The notes under the pieces are model-generated. The model was not told the origin of the DNA and made no database searches. It worked only from the letters and a program-made list of their open reading frames with translations. A DNA stretch of 64,000 nt from Undaria pinnatifida (lineage: Eukaryota > Sar > Phaeophyceae > Laminariales > Alariaceae): contig JABAKD010000010.1 of the NCBI GenBank assembly GCA_012845835.1, forward strand, positions 9,676,311-9,740,310, given 5' to 3'. Each line of letters starts with the position of its first letter. Position 1 is the first letter of the stretch. This document shows positions 12,501 to 21,802 of this stretch, piece by piece. The position numbers and the translations under genes were made by a program.

Positions 12501-15500
12501 GGTACCTCATTACCGATACTCGACACTACGGTAAAATCGGTACGCCCACCAAAAGTACCCTCCGTACCGGTATATTCTGCAGAACATACCCTTGACACGA
12601 TGTGTATATGGCATATATGTGGTGTAATCTGGAGTCTCTGCACCTCAACCCCGTCCCACTGTGTTAAAAGTCTGCCAACACCTCATGGAACAAGCAGCAA
12701 TTTACAAAAAAACACCTCAACCACGTCCTACTGTAAAATGCATGTCAACACCTTGCGGGATAACCCAAGGATGCGCATTCCTTCATTTTGGTCGACACCG
12801 CATTGAGTTCTTGAGGCCCAGACACGTGGGGTTATGCTAAAATCAAGTAAAAAAAGCGAAAAAAAATGCCTTTGTTCTGTAAACCCGTACAGAAATACAC
12901 CCCACTGGTTTGTCCTCCACTCCGGACCTTTTAATGAGTGTGACTCCGTTTTCTCTTGTTCTCGAGTACCCCTCAACAAGCAATAAGCTTGTCTGAAATA
13001 AAAAAAAGAGTCCTCACCGTGCGTCCCGAGTACAAGGTGTGCACGTCGTCGGGGCGAGTGGCGTTCGAGGCCACCGAGTTCTCGGCGAGGCACAAGAGGG
13101 CGTGGAGACTGCGGTGCCGGGTTCGCCCAGATCGCCCGACCTCGGCGGTGGCATTTTGTGCCTTTACAGCTGCCTGAAACGCCGCCAGTACGGCTGCAGC
13201 ACCTCCCATGTCCCGTTTCATGCCAATCTGCCACGAGGGCAAGCGCAAGGAAGCGAGGAAGCGAGGAAGCGATTAGATTTTTTTTTTTTCGGCTTGTAAT
13301 CAAAAATCCTAAATGAAGAGTTGAACCAAAGTCACTCATTGATTCATATAAAAAACCTTCGTGTCTTGCTTCACCTCTAGACATAAGAGCAAATCCTTCA
13401 GCCAAGAAAGGGTTTTTCGTTTCAAAGTTTTTTGAGTAAGCGAGAAAGCGGCCTAGCGAGGCGAGTAGTAGGCTAGCAAGCGGAGTGGGCGAGCAAGCGA
13501 GTAACCGAAGCGGGTAAGTCAGCAAGCAAGCGCGATCAAAGAGACACCTGGACTTCCGCTGGTCGGCGAGAGACTTAGCAAGCGAGCCATCAAGCCACCA
13601 GGCCATCAAGCTAGCACGCTAGCAAGGCTGCGCAAGCAAGGATGTAAAACCAAGGTTGTGCAAGCAATCAGCCACGCCGGGAGAGGAGTCGCAAAAGTAT
13701 AGGGCCACTATCAGCACAAACGCCATCAATAGAAAGACACTTTGTGCCCGCAGTTTTCTGATGGGTCATTTTTTAGGTTGGAATTCTTGATTGGTGAGAA
13801 ATCCTTGGTCGGCATGTGTCGCCAGCGAATGCGGAAAGGTTGGGGGACGAACCTTATGTAGTGCTGCCATCAGGCGACGTAAAACCTAGGGTGTCGAGAA
13901 TCTTCCACGTCGCAAGCGCTTCAGGAGCAGCACTGGCTGGCAATAATAGCAGCAGCAGAGCTCAAGGTAGAACCACCATGTATTTTGGTCGTACAGTCAG
14001 AGGTTGGCGTCGACGAAGAAACGTGCAGGTTCCCCTCGTGAGGGTTGGAGATGGGCAAGAAGCAAAACACAGCACTGTTCATAAAACACACCAGGTACTA
14101 ATGCGATATTTATATGAGTACGAGCATAGAAATGTGCATCAGCTACGTACTTGTATACGTACTCGGACTCGTTCCATAAAACATGGAAAGCACATGTTCC
14201 TGAAAAAAATAGAAAGATGGGTCTACTATTAATAGAACCAACCATGCCAGTCTTGGTCTTGATCGACAGCCCGCCGGTGTCGTACACAATCCCCTTGCCC
14301 ACAAAGCACACCGACCCCGGCTGCCGCTGCCCCCGCCGTTGCCCCGTTAGCCTTCCCGAGATACCGCCGCCACCACCGCCGCAGACGCCGTCGCCGTCAC
14401 CGGTGCCCATACTCGAATCGATGGTTCGCTTCCGCTCCCTTTCCTCTTTCTCGTCGACGACGTGACTGAGCACAACCAGCGCCGGGGGCTCCACGGCCGC
14501 CTTCCCGACCCCGTACAACCCCCCGAAACCTTGCCTCGCCAGGTCGTCGCCGCGTATGACCTTCATCGTCACCCCAACCCCCAGGCCACGCGCCACCGCC
14601 ATCGCCTCCTCTATAAAAGCGGACGTGTGTAAGACGTTGGGGGGGGTGTCGACTAGCCTAGCAGCGAGCTGGATGCCCTCGGCCGCCGCGGCTACGTCCA
14701 TCCGAACCGCGGGCCAGCTGTCGTGGGGAACCCTGAGGTATACCGTCACATTTCTAGACGGCAAGGGAGCGGGGGAGGATGGGGCGCCGGCCGGCCGCTT
14801 CCTGCTCGCACTGCTGTACAAGGGGAACGCTCGCGCAACAGCGCTTTTCGTCAACGGGAAAAGGGCGAGGGCGGAAAGGGAGGGAGGGGGTAAAATCATT
14901 GTCATGCATGGTCGCAGTCTGTCTGACCATAGACTCTAGCATCCCTGTATAATGCCGGAAAACGCCGGGGCAGAGCATGTCGGATTTTTACTGACACCAG
15001 ACAGACATTGCACCAAGCGCGAAGCGCCGTCAAGTGTTCAGCGAACCGTATACATAGGAAGGGCAGAAGGGGGGCTGGGGCACTGCTACTGTGTACGCGC
15101 ACGAGCGTATATGCTGCTGTACGGAAAAGACAGCCAACCACCGTGGGGAGGGTAGGTGGTTCGCGAATTTTGCCCGATATTGATGTTTGACGAAAATAAT
15201 TTGAAGAAAAATTATCCACCCGTCGCATTTTCCACCTGTTCGTTAGAGGCACGACCAAATTAGTCGGTGCTCAGGTTTGATGTTTGGCTATACCTGGTAT
15301 ATGGGACAGCAGTAAGAGCTCGCCAACAAGAAACGGATAATTGAATAAGGCTTGAAACCTTGCGGTGACACCAACCTTGGGCACCCTTGAGCACAGGCTT
15401 TCCGTAACTGGTAGCATCTAATGGAGCGCTCGCCGCTGAGGGCCATTTCTTAATCCAAATTTCTTATCATCCCGAAAAAAGTGAGTCTGACGTTCTTAAG

Positions 15501-17704
15501 TTATTTCTTATTCTTGGCCGCACACTTCTGTCCCGGGCAGCATTATTTTTTACTTTCAACATATGTATCTTGTTTAATATTTTATATCTTATGTTACCAA
15601 GTTTTTTCTCTTAAGATTTATTTCGTTGCGCGCAGAGTTCAGCTCAGGCGTGTAACTTGTGATATTACAAAAATATTTTTCAAGTATGATTTTGTGGATC
15701 ACTAAAAACCAGCTGAAAAAAACTGATTAGTGATTTATCACACACGCTGCTGTTTCTGGGATACTTACTGCTGCTGCTGTTGCTGCCAGGATTGGGACGA
15801 AAAGCTCCGGCTGCACGAACGATCGCGGTCTCCTCGTCGAAACGGCGGCGTTCGCTCGCTCACTCACTAGCTGTCACTCATCGGCGAAACAAGGTGCAGC
15901 CCACGCAGGGGCGTTCAGGGACGCTTCGGGCACGCATGCCGCATCGCGAGGCACGGCGCCGCGCGGCACTTCATCGCAGCAATAAAACGACCGGGTCATT
16001 TTCATACCATGCGAACGACAGCTTCTTCCATGCTTCCGTAGACAATACGGCGGTACGGGGTATGTACAATAATACCTCGGTACATAGGCTACCGAACGAG
16101 AACAGAAGCTGTACGTTTAAACCTGGTGTGCGGTACCGGTACTATTTGCCGGGCAAAGTTCGTGTAGAATTCCTGGATCACAACGGCTGCTAGTCTGAAT
16201 ACCAGGTACTGCCTTGTTGATAATCTCCATGTCTTAACATTATGTAAGTACTTCGAAGTATGTATCTACCGTAAAAAAATGTACCACGTACCAGGTACCG
16301 TATAATACTGTACCGGAGATACGGTACCCTCATATAGCGGTAGTAAGCTCATGTTACGAGTATATGTACAGTACAATGAATGTTAGGCTACGATATCATA
16401 TCATACGTACGTCCTCGTGCAAGCAGTGGGTTGGTAACCCTCTCGTGCTATCTCACCAGCCTGCGGCGAAGGCGTACGAAGGGTGCTCAAGGCACATGAT
16501 GATGGACACGTTCCCGCTCCCGCTGATGCTTCGCACACAGTCGGCGATAGCGTGGGGTTGGGGGGGGGAGTTGTGGCGGCTGCATTCCTCGGGGAGGGCG
16601 CACAGGGCAACCCGGCGAGGCTGCCCCCTCACCGCCGGCGACTGGAGGCAGGGCAAGAAAGTCTCCGCCGTGCAGGGCCTCGCGCCGGAGGGGACAAGGC
16701 CGGAGATTATGTCTTGGAGGAGGAGGGCATGGCAGGGGTCCTCGCAGGCTAGCGGAGCCGTGACGCCGGCCAGAACCTAATTGGTTGGGTGGGGTTGGGG
16801 GGGGGGGGGGGGGGTCGAGGGAGAGAAGGAGGCGGGGGGGGGGGGAAGAGGAAGGGGGGGAGGAGAAGGAGTAGGAGGGGGATAGGGGGTGGGAGGGGCG
16901 GGAGGATGGGGGGGGCAGGTTATCGATTATGGGGGCATAGCGCATGCTGCACCAACACTGGTGGTGCACTGCTGTCGATCACGTAAGTTTCTCTCTAGGG
17001 CATGCCAAGGCTTCCCCCCGGAAGCTCGCGAGCTGTGTACCACAAGCGATACCTCGTACGTCGCACCAGTTACAACGTAACATTACGCTGTTGTAATGTT
17101 GTAATATCGGTAACACCAGGTACCCTTGGGTACCCTCGGGTAAATGACACCTGCACGTGTTACACACGAACGGATGAGAGAGCTCGAGAGCACGAGACCC
17201 CATTCATTGCCCGCTGAAAGAACAAATTATTTCGATTTTCCAGCTGTTATTTTTCCCCCTGGTACCAAGTACATAGAGCAGTGCGACGTACAGTTTAGTA
17301 GCTTGTGTTCGGTCGCGAGCAAAAATAGATATCGATGGTACTAACAGGACTCGCATCATATCAGGCGCAAGCTGAAAAAAAAGGAAGTGCTTGACACACG
17401 GAATTGCGGCAAGATAACTGACCGCGCAGCGTGACCGCCAGGCAGCTGACACGGCCTAGGAGGAAAGAGCAAGGCAGGCAATCATGGATCGGTGACAGCT
17501 TTCGTCTTCGGTCTGCTAGAGACGATGTTAGTGGGTAGGCGAACGAGGTACGCGACAGAAAAGTGATTGATGCCCGGCGATCCGCCCGCACGCCCAACCC
17601 GCAAACAGAACCAACACCGAACTCACCGCCTTGCGGTCGATAAGCATCACGTTTGGAGGTCGCGGCGAGGGCAACTCGTCTACGTGGTGGAAGGAGATCG
17701 GCAT
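1..17704 (-). CDS. NPEPL1: NPEPL1-type leucyl aminopeptidase (peptidase M17), spliced, 3' end outside window
   Basis: Metal-dependent aminopeptidase that removes N-terminal residues from peptides, presumably cytosolic (no signal peptide seen). Six exons join in frame into about 547 residues, against roughly 520 for the human protein, whose order of motifs I recognise. Metal and catalytic motifs are complete: [14 protein letters not shown] (about residues 315-328), MKRDMGG (336-342) and NNTDAEGRL (407-415). The C-terminal run [14 protein letters not shown] breaks at a donor, and the expected final stretch (ATGFGVALL in relatives) is not found between 594 and 1, so the last exon lies beyond the window. 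Introns 1-5 are about 850, 1,613, 1,015, 4,522 and 7,467 bases; introns 4 and 5 are filled with repeats and a LINE. Start chosen at the ATG of MPISFHHV; the frame is open further upstream, so an earlier start is possible. Family known; exon joins are my inference from splice sites and phase. Confidence 0.9.
595..765 (-). CDS. NPEPL1: Aminopeptidase exon 6
   Basis: After acceptor tttgcag reads [30 protein letters not shown] and [15 protein letters not shown], 171 bases, phase 2 to 2, donor [19 protein letters not shown] and HIDMA are typical of the C-terminal catalytic domain. The following exon is not in the window. Confidence 0.95.
766..1200. other. Acceptor side of aminopeptidase intron 5
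   Basis: Contains the C-rich acceptor tract (plus-strand GGGCGGGCGGG, 780-800) and a G-run at 1,181-1,198. A short ATAGTGCCGGT/TATAGCG motif recurs at 860, 900 and 975. No gene seen. Confidence 0.4.
1281..5960 (-). mobile_element. LINE (EEP endonuclease + reverse transcriptase), near full length, decayed, C-tailed
   Basis: Minus-strand non-LTR retrotransposon in intron 5. In element order: N-terminal piece with [15 protein letters not shown] (about 5,820); endonuclease fragments with [15 protein letters not shown] (about 5,400) and [14 protein letters not shown] (about 5,030); linker with [12 protein letters not shown] (about 4,110); RT fragments [14 protein letters not shown] (about 3,450), [16 protein letters not shown] (about 3,290), [10 protein letters not shown] (about 2,650) and [15 protein letters not shown] (about 2,430); C-terminal CPCG zinc knuckle (about 1,630). 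The frame shifts repeatedly and several stops occur, so it is inactive. The 3' end reads into a poly-C tail (plus-strand G-run 1,255-1,280). A SINE interrupts it at 3,676-4,018. The 5' limit is approximate. Clade not assigned. Confidence 0.9.
3676..4018 (-). mobile_element. SINE-like insertion with (CAAAAA)n tail
   Basis: Interrupts the LINE between codons that otherwise join (KMVS / SRSKG). On the minus strand it starts at a GT repeat, has a body of about 250 bases, and ends in an A-rich (CAAAAA)n tail; a TTAGT target duplication flanks it. A diverged relative lies at about 11,250-11,625 in the same orientation, sharing the GGACACTGG and TGCTGGATGT segments. Confidence 0.7.
6008..6228. repeat. 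Imperfect inverted repeat, 65-70-base arms
   Basis: Arm 1 (6,008-6,076) and the reverse complement of arm 2 (6,160-6,228) share CTCACAT, AAAATGGCC, AATGGAAAAC and GACGATT at about 80% identity, separated by about 85 bases with T- and C-runs. Could be a small foldback element or the two ends of a larger deleted element. It lies just upstream of the LINE 5' end. Confidence 0.6.
6516..6815. repeat. CAG / CAGCAGCCAGCAG microsatellite
   Basis: Some 300 bases of interrupted CAG, with longest pure CAGCAGC(C)AG runs at 6,700-6,790. Open in several frames on both strands, encoding Ala, Ser, Gln or Cys/Leu runs. It lies inside aminopeptidase intron 5, so there is no reason to think it is translated. 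Confidence 0.85.
6816..8232. other. Remainder of intron 5 proximal to exon 5
   Basis: No exon seen. GGCGTCGTCAAAAT occurs twice (about 7,000 and 7,050). A coding-like 12-codon motif occurs at 7,966-8,023 on the plus strand (see findings). Confidence 0.4.
7964..8023 (+). repeat. Recurrent LTAD motif, copy 1
   Basis: Reads [18 protein letters not shown] in one frame. Similar segments occur at 21,661-21,719 (-), 48,070-48,122 (-) and 63,800-63,860 (+). All start GC(T/A)TGCAAAGAT and keep CTCAC(A/G)GCT. Confidence 0.6.
8233..8495 (-). CDS. NPEPL1: Aminopeptidase exon 5 (active-site NTDAEGR)
   Basis: Begins [17 protein letters not shown], the M17 signature holding the Asp/Glu metal ligands and the catalytic Arg, continues [12 protein letters not shown] and [15 protein letters not shown], and ends EEF plus AG of a split codon at donor gtaagg. 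263 bases, phase 0 to 2. The acceptor (ggccgacag) lies about 45 bases downstream of a C-run that is the tail of a truncated LINE. Confidence 0.97.
8539..8690 (-). mobile_element. 5'-truncated LINE copy (3' end with C-tail)
   Basis: Some 110 bases of the 3' end of the 1.3-5.9 kb LINE: minus strand encodes [16 protein letters not shown] then LEKDGWLMV, followed by a C-run of about 28 (plus-strand G, 8,539-8,568). Lies in aminopeptidase intron 4, just upstream of exon 5. Confidence 0.8.
8700..10120. other. Repeat-poor part of aminopeptidase intron 4
   Basis: No exon recognised. Has a G-run at 8,884-8,909 and a GTT/GCT repeat at 9,790-9,830. Open frames up to 153 codons (9,570-10,031, plus) have no recognisable motif. 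Confidence 0.4.
10140..10590. repeat. 72-bp minisatellite followed by (GGGTC)n array
   Basis: About 3.5 copies of a 72-bp unit (10,145-10,400; unit contains GGAGGT.TTCAAGTTCCCGCG and GTTCGAAATGTCACGG), then about 20 GGGTC units to about 10,525. Since 72 is divisible by three, all frames stay open; the 24-residue repeats seen in translation are a by-product. The G3-TC spacing is a G-quadruplex pattern on the plus strand. Confidence 0.9.
10600..11240. other. Intronic, no feature recognised
   Basis: Part of aminopeptidase intron 4. No exon or repeat recognised apart from short AT-rich stretches near 10,660-10,690. Confidence 0.3.
11250..11625 (-). mobile_element. Diverged SINE-like element, relative of 3,676-4,018
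   Basis: Shares the GGACACTGG/TGCTGGATGT head and the T-rich plus-strand end (A-rich tail on minus) with the element nested in the LINE. Borders approximate. Confidence 0.5.
12150..12575. repeat. 41-bp minisatellite rich in ACCGGTACC
   Basis: About nine degenerate copies of a 41-bp unit of the form ACTTCGGTAAGTCCGGTACG then CTCAATACCGGTACCTGGC, clearest at 12,270-12,480. In aminopeptidase intron 4. Several units end in near-palindromic ACCGGTACC. Confidence 0.85.
13018..13227 (-). CDS. NPEPL1: Aminopeptidase exon 4
   Basis: Starts after acceptor gtggcag and reads [17 protein letters not shown] to [11 protein letters not shown] to [15 protein letters not shown], 70 codons, phase 0 to 0, donor [16 protein letters not shown] carries a zinc-ligand Asp. 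An ~11-residue Arg-rich insert follows QNATAEVG. Confidence 0.95.
13228..14242. other. Aminopeptidase intron 3
   Basis: Contains an AAGCGAGG/AGCAAGCGAG-rich stretch at 13,240-13,620. No coding signal in the gene's frame. Confidence 0.5.
14243..14843 (-). CDS. NPEPL1: Aminopeptidase exon 3 (first metal/catalytic motif)
   Basis: One base completes the Cys codon, followed by 200 codons: [37 protein letters not shown], then [15 protein letters not shown] with its Lys/Asp metal ligands and catalytic Lys. Ends KTKTGM at donor GTTGGT. A 45-50-residue Gly/Arg/Ser-rich insert (EKEERERKR to QRQPGS) sits between LSH and VCFVGKG and is absent from the human protein; it is probably a surface loop. Confidence 0.95.
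14844..16456. other. Aminopeptidase intron 2
   Basis: Holds TACC(A/T)GGTA sites at 15,291, 16,200 and 16,289. The 137-codon plus-strand frame at 15,780-16,193 has no recognisable motif and lies wholly in the intron. GTAC-rich sequence at 16,060-16,370. Confidence 0.5.
16457..16776 (-). CDS. NPEPL1: Aminopeptidase exon 2
   Basis: Begins after an acceptor (ccaattag) preceded by a long C-rich tract, which is the poly-G run at 16,798-16,860 on the plus strand. Encodes [14 protein letters not shown] through [12 protein letters not shown] to [10 protein letters not shown] and ends in TG of a split Cys codon (donor gtgaga). The SRHNSP and [12 protein letters not shown] (across the splice) segments match the N-terminal domain of NPEPL1-type enzymes. 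320 bases, phase 0 to 2. Confidence 0.85.
17627..17704 (-). CDS. NPEPL1: Aminopeptidase exon 1 (start codon)
   Basis: Encodes 26 residues from [12 protein letters not shown] to NVMLIDRKA and ends at a strong donor (GCG/GTGAGT), phase 0. It joins exon 2 to read [13 protein letters not shown]. The upstream frame is open for at least 40 codons, so the true start could lie higher. Confidence 0.65.
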
Positions 17705-18734
17705 GGCTCCGTCCTCTTTGCGTCCTCTCGCTTGAGCGACGAGAGTTCCGTCGTTGCTGGAGAGTTCGTGCTGCTGCCGCTGCTGGTGTATCCTGTTCGA
17801 AGCTTTTAGACTTGTGTAGAAATCGAAGGCTTTTTTTAAAAGGGAAGTAGGCCCTGAAAGACCCCTGGCACTGATTGTTTATTTTATTTATTTTATTTTC
17901 TTCTCAAACCCCATGCCAACCGGTTGTGCCGGAATCGTTGCGTATACTGGTTAGCTATAATTTATACCTGGTACCTGGTAGCTAGCTGTCGACAGAGGGC
18001 TGCTAACTGAGGCCTGAGGGAGACATGTTAGAATATTGGAGAACATATATATGGCTGAGAAGATAGCTGGTTGGAGTTTGAGGTAAAGTTATTGTAGATC
18101 ACCTGCCAGTCTTACTTTTACGTGTGTATCATATCACCACGGTTGCACAGAAGGAAAAAAAATGATGTCTCTCAAGACTCTTTTTTTAGACCGACTGCTG
18201 CTGCTGCTGCTGCTGTGTTTTGAGACCCCCCTGGTCTGCTCCTGTTCCATCATGAGTTAAATCGACACACGACGCGTATGAAAATACGTGGAAGTGTGGT
18301 GAGCTAAGGCTTTATTTTTCCCCATCCGCCGGAGGATAAAAAAAAAAAAAAAAAATCCTGTTCCATCATCATATTAAAATACCCGTCGCTTGATTCAAAA
18401 CAAAAAATACAAAAAAAGTACTCCAGCTCGTAGAACCTGACAGCTAGCTGCTGCTTGCTGTGCTGCTGTGTCAAACGTCTCATGTATGTATGTGCGCTAT
18501 GCACACAGACAAAAAAAAGCACATACACACGCCGACGCTGCGCGAGAGCGCCAAGCACTATTTTTTCGTTGATGAACCCCTTTTTTGAATGCACGCGCAG
18601 CAGCCGCTACTATTATTAATAATACTGCTGCTGTTGTTACAGTAACAATACTACACACTCGTGCACACTACTATTAATACTACCACTACTACTCTACTAC
18701 TACTAATAATAATACTGCTACTACTACTATACTA
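17705..18734. other. Region upstream of aminopeptidase
   Basis: Expected to hold the 5' UTR and promoter, but no defined element can be named. Tandem TACCTGGTACCTGGTA at 17,965-17,980, an A-run near 18,338 and an ACT/AAT microsatellite from 18,600. Confidence 0.4.
18600..18734. repeat. ACT/AAT trinucleotide repeat
   Basis: Interrupted CTACTACTAATAATACTG sequence adjoining the miniature LTR element at 18,735. Confidence 0.75.
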
Positions 18735-19080
18735 TGTTAAGGTATTAGTGGGGTATTAGTCCGTTTGACCACTTAGTTTCTTAGTCTTGCAAAAGGTTAA
18801 CCAATCAATAGCTCACCCAAACTAAACCTTGTAACACTCTTCCCCCCTGAAACGGCGGGAGAGCAGGTCGGCCGGATATATGGGCGGGCCTGTCAATTAT
18901 CCAAGCCGTTTCATTTCCTGGGTATACCGGGGAGAGTATTTTTCAAGTTCGACATGAATGGGGAAAGTCTGAAAAACTTGATTCGGGTGGATGTGGGATT
19001 TGAACCCACGACCTAGAAAAAAAACATGGTCTGTCGACGACGCCATTTGTTAGGGGCACTCTGTGTCCCCACCTATAACC
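18735..19080 (-). mobile_element. Miniature LTR element (TRIM), copy 1
   Basis: Terminal repeat 18,735-18,836 (TG...CA), internal 18,837-19,048, then the start of a second, variant terminal repeat at 19,049. Read on the minus strand it has a 5' LTR, two bases, a primer-site-like TGGCGTCGTCGACAG, an internal tRNA T-arm-like GGGTTCAAATCCCAC, a polypurine AGGGGGGAAGAG and the 3' LTR. Non-coding fossil; one end incomplete. Confidence 0.7.
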
Positions 19081-19112
19081 TTACGACTACTATTACTATA
19101 CCACTACCACTG

Positions 19113-19144
<32 letters not shown>

Positions 19145-19305
19145 GCTACTACTGCTACTACTACTACCATAATACGTTCTGCTCCTCTTCTACTATTTAT
19201 TACTACTATACTACTACAACGCTGCTATTACTACAACGCTACTACTACTACTACTGCTACTGCTGCTGCTACTACTAATACTACTACTATACTACTACCA
19301 TATGT
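19081..19305. repeat. TAC/CTG trinucleotide repeat
   Basis: TACTACTACTGC-type repeats between the TRIM and the repeat at 19,325. Confidence 0.8.
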
Positions 19306-19324
19306 AATGGAGCGCCCTCCGTAG

Positions 19325-19490
19325 AAGGATAGTTTATAGATTCGACGACGTGAAACCATGTCATGGTTGAGGTGAAACCACGTGATGTTAGATGTCACAC
19401 TCACGTCAAGGCCATCATAGATGGGCGATAATGTAGGTGACGATGATGAGACAAGCAGGACGCGCCCCTCATCTAACTACCTACCCTGCC
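19325..19490 (+). repeat. Left half of a dispersed ~350-bp repeat split by an LTR element
   Basis: Starts AGTTTATAGATTCGAC, contains GAAACCATGTCATGG, and ends ACCCTGCC. Its right half resumes at 25,329. A copy not split by that element lies at 26,942-27,379. Confidence 0.75.
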
Positions 19491-21547
19491 ATATATTAGA
19501 GATGGTACTTGTCAGTAACCATCATGTCCATACTTGATAAGACGTTAAAACCATCTGGTGGTATACATTGCGAGTTGTTCGTACAACAGCCAGTTATAAC
19601 AAGTCTGCTAGATGTCGTTTATCGATGCGGTATTTAGCATGCAGAAGTTCCAGCAGTAATAACTTGGATATATGATGCACAGCAGTTTACTGGCTAATCA
19701 TATCCAAAAGCTGGTACATGTAGTACGTATGAGCAATGCGGTGTAATTAGTACGAAAAATAATGCGGCGCAATAACGTACGGTTAGCAACATTCATGGAA
19801 TATGATTTTAGGTTGACCGTCGGGATGTTGACGTAGCTAAGTTCCCAGAATAAGCAAACCTCAGGGAACGTTGCCAAAGGTACGTTTGACAACGAACAAG
19901 CCTCAGGAAACGCTGCTGTAGGTAGATCAGACAACTACACGTAGAGTACATCTGTCCGTAGCATAGGTATTGTGCCGTCTCGATCAGATGATGGTCAGAC
20001 CCACCTCGATCACTCCACTTTGCTCACCATCAGCATTATCAATCAATCAACATCGGCCTGGAGTCGCCAACCACCTTCTTCTCTTCTTTGAAGCTATTCT
20101 ACCGACACTTCACCGTGAGTCTGCGTGCGTTAGCCTCTAAAAATTATACAGGCTGTGTCTTGATCGGGTCACCCGCAAGCGAGTCTACGCAAGCGTATAC
20201 CAGCTACGGGCTGACACACGCTACACACCGCCACCTACAGGTCTACAACAGGTTATCAGCCTCGTATCGCCCAAACGCGTTAAGCAGCTGGCACATCGGT
20301 TCACGACCATCGTCACCACTACTGGATAGGCGAGCGTCAAGAAATCTGCTATTATTGCTGGTGCTTACTGGGGAGCTTCTTCATCAACTTTAGGAGTACG
20401 ACAAGAAGAATCCAGCATCGAAGAGCACTTCTCGTTGAAAAAGTGATTGGTATACGGTTCGTTTGGGTACCACGTGTGTATCGTAGAAGGTCCTGCGTAA
20501 AGCAACTACTGCTGCTGTAGTCTACCTGCTACAATACGACAAGTAGTGATACCCACCGAGCACCGTTACGACCGTGTCATCTCATCTTCGTCTAGATCTA
20601 CAGGCGATATCTCGATAAAATCGAGCGAAACTGCTGAACACTGTAACTCAGCAACTCCATCTCACAACCACAGCATCGCTGTAGGTTAGGGACCCTACTG
20701 AAGCGTAATCCATACCTGGGGATAGTAAGCCTCAATTACATTGAGCAACAACAGCATAATATAAGTCAAACACTCCCAATACGCCTGATCGCCATCTGCC
20801 AAAGGAGCATTGTACTTACTATCATTTTTCAAGAGGGACAGAGTGACAGAGCTGTCACCCACGGAAAATGCTGGTCACCAGATTCATCGTAGATCTAGGA
20901 ACCCAAAACGAAACCTCGATATACTCGAGTATACAACTGCTGCTGTACGTTGCCTCAACTCAAAATAAACCATCCGTTCTAAGCAACAGCGGTACAGAGG
21001 CAACTCTCGACGGTATGACTACTGTCTGTTAATAGAGTTCTGACTTCTAATTCAAGGCATCTTCACGTGTGATCATCGTGATAGACTGACCAAAATTCGA
21101 GCCCAACGCACCTCTCGCTGAGGGCGGGCCAAGGCTTCACGTGCGATCATCGTGATGGGCCAACCAAAATTCGAGTTTAACAAGCCCAACGCACCTCCCA
21201 GTGCGGGCCAAAGCGTGACTTTTCAAAAAGGACTCGACAAACTCCAAGCGACAAGCTGTATTAAGAGCACTCCCGGCAGTAGAGTAGCTGTCTGTTAAAG
21301 GAGACTCTTATCATCAAGGCCACTAGTACAAGCCAGTACCTAGCAGCATACGTACTACTGCTGCTTTTTTTGGAATTTGGTAATTTTGGAAATCTCCATA
21401 GCGCCTTCGATGCCTACACAAGCACCCCTACTGCACTTGAAACGGCTTTTTAATATAGCAACACGTATCACACGTGTGGCGGGGTTACTGGTACTACTAC
21501 ACTGCTGTACAAGTACTGGCATCATACAAGACATATGAGTGAACTGC

Positions 21548-21802
21548 TACCTGGTACATTCTACTCACCATCATCATGAGGGAATCCAACAGCAGCAACA
21601 GCCTCACCCAACACCCAGAGGACAAGGGCGTATGCTCTTACGACGTATTTTATAACTAATTTTCAAGGACGTCAGCCGTGAGTTTGACGAATTTCAGGTC
21701 AATACTCATCTTTGCAAGCTGCGTTGTTGGTACTCGTAATATACTATATGAGTGAGTTTTCTTACGACGTATTTATTTGTTCGCACCCTGGGCGGCACGG
21801 CT
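21548..21802 (-). mobile_element. ~250-bp insertion in LTR element A carrying the LTAD motif
   Basis: Absent from element B at the matching place (GAGTGAACTGCT then CTGATACGTCATC are contiguous there). Begins with TACCTGGTA, has two TCTTACGACGTATTT copies (21,635 and 21,759), and on the minus strand reads LAKMSIDLKFVKLTADVL at about 21,719-21,661. Confidence 0.6.

Noticed and set aside
12728-13609. 293-codon open frame on the minus strand
   Set aside because: It overlaps aminopeptidase exon 4 in a different frame; the exon's own frame has all family motifs and splice sites, and this frame shows only Leu/Ser-rich filler.
14556-14939. 127-codon plus-strand frame
   Set aside because: Antisense to aminopeptidase exon 3.
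15780-16193. 137-codon plus-strand frame in aminopeptidase intron 2
   Set aside because: Begins in a CTG repeat, ends in GTAC-rich sequence, no domain.
18970-19048. tRNA gene suggested by GAACCCACG and similar T-arm sequences (also 37.5-38.3, 43.3 kb)
   Set aside because: No acceptor or anticodon arm pairs; the same sequence recurs inside TRIM internals.
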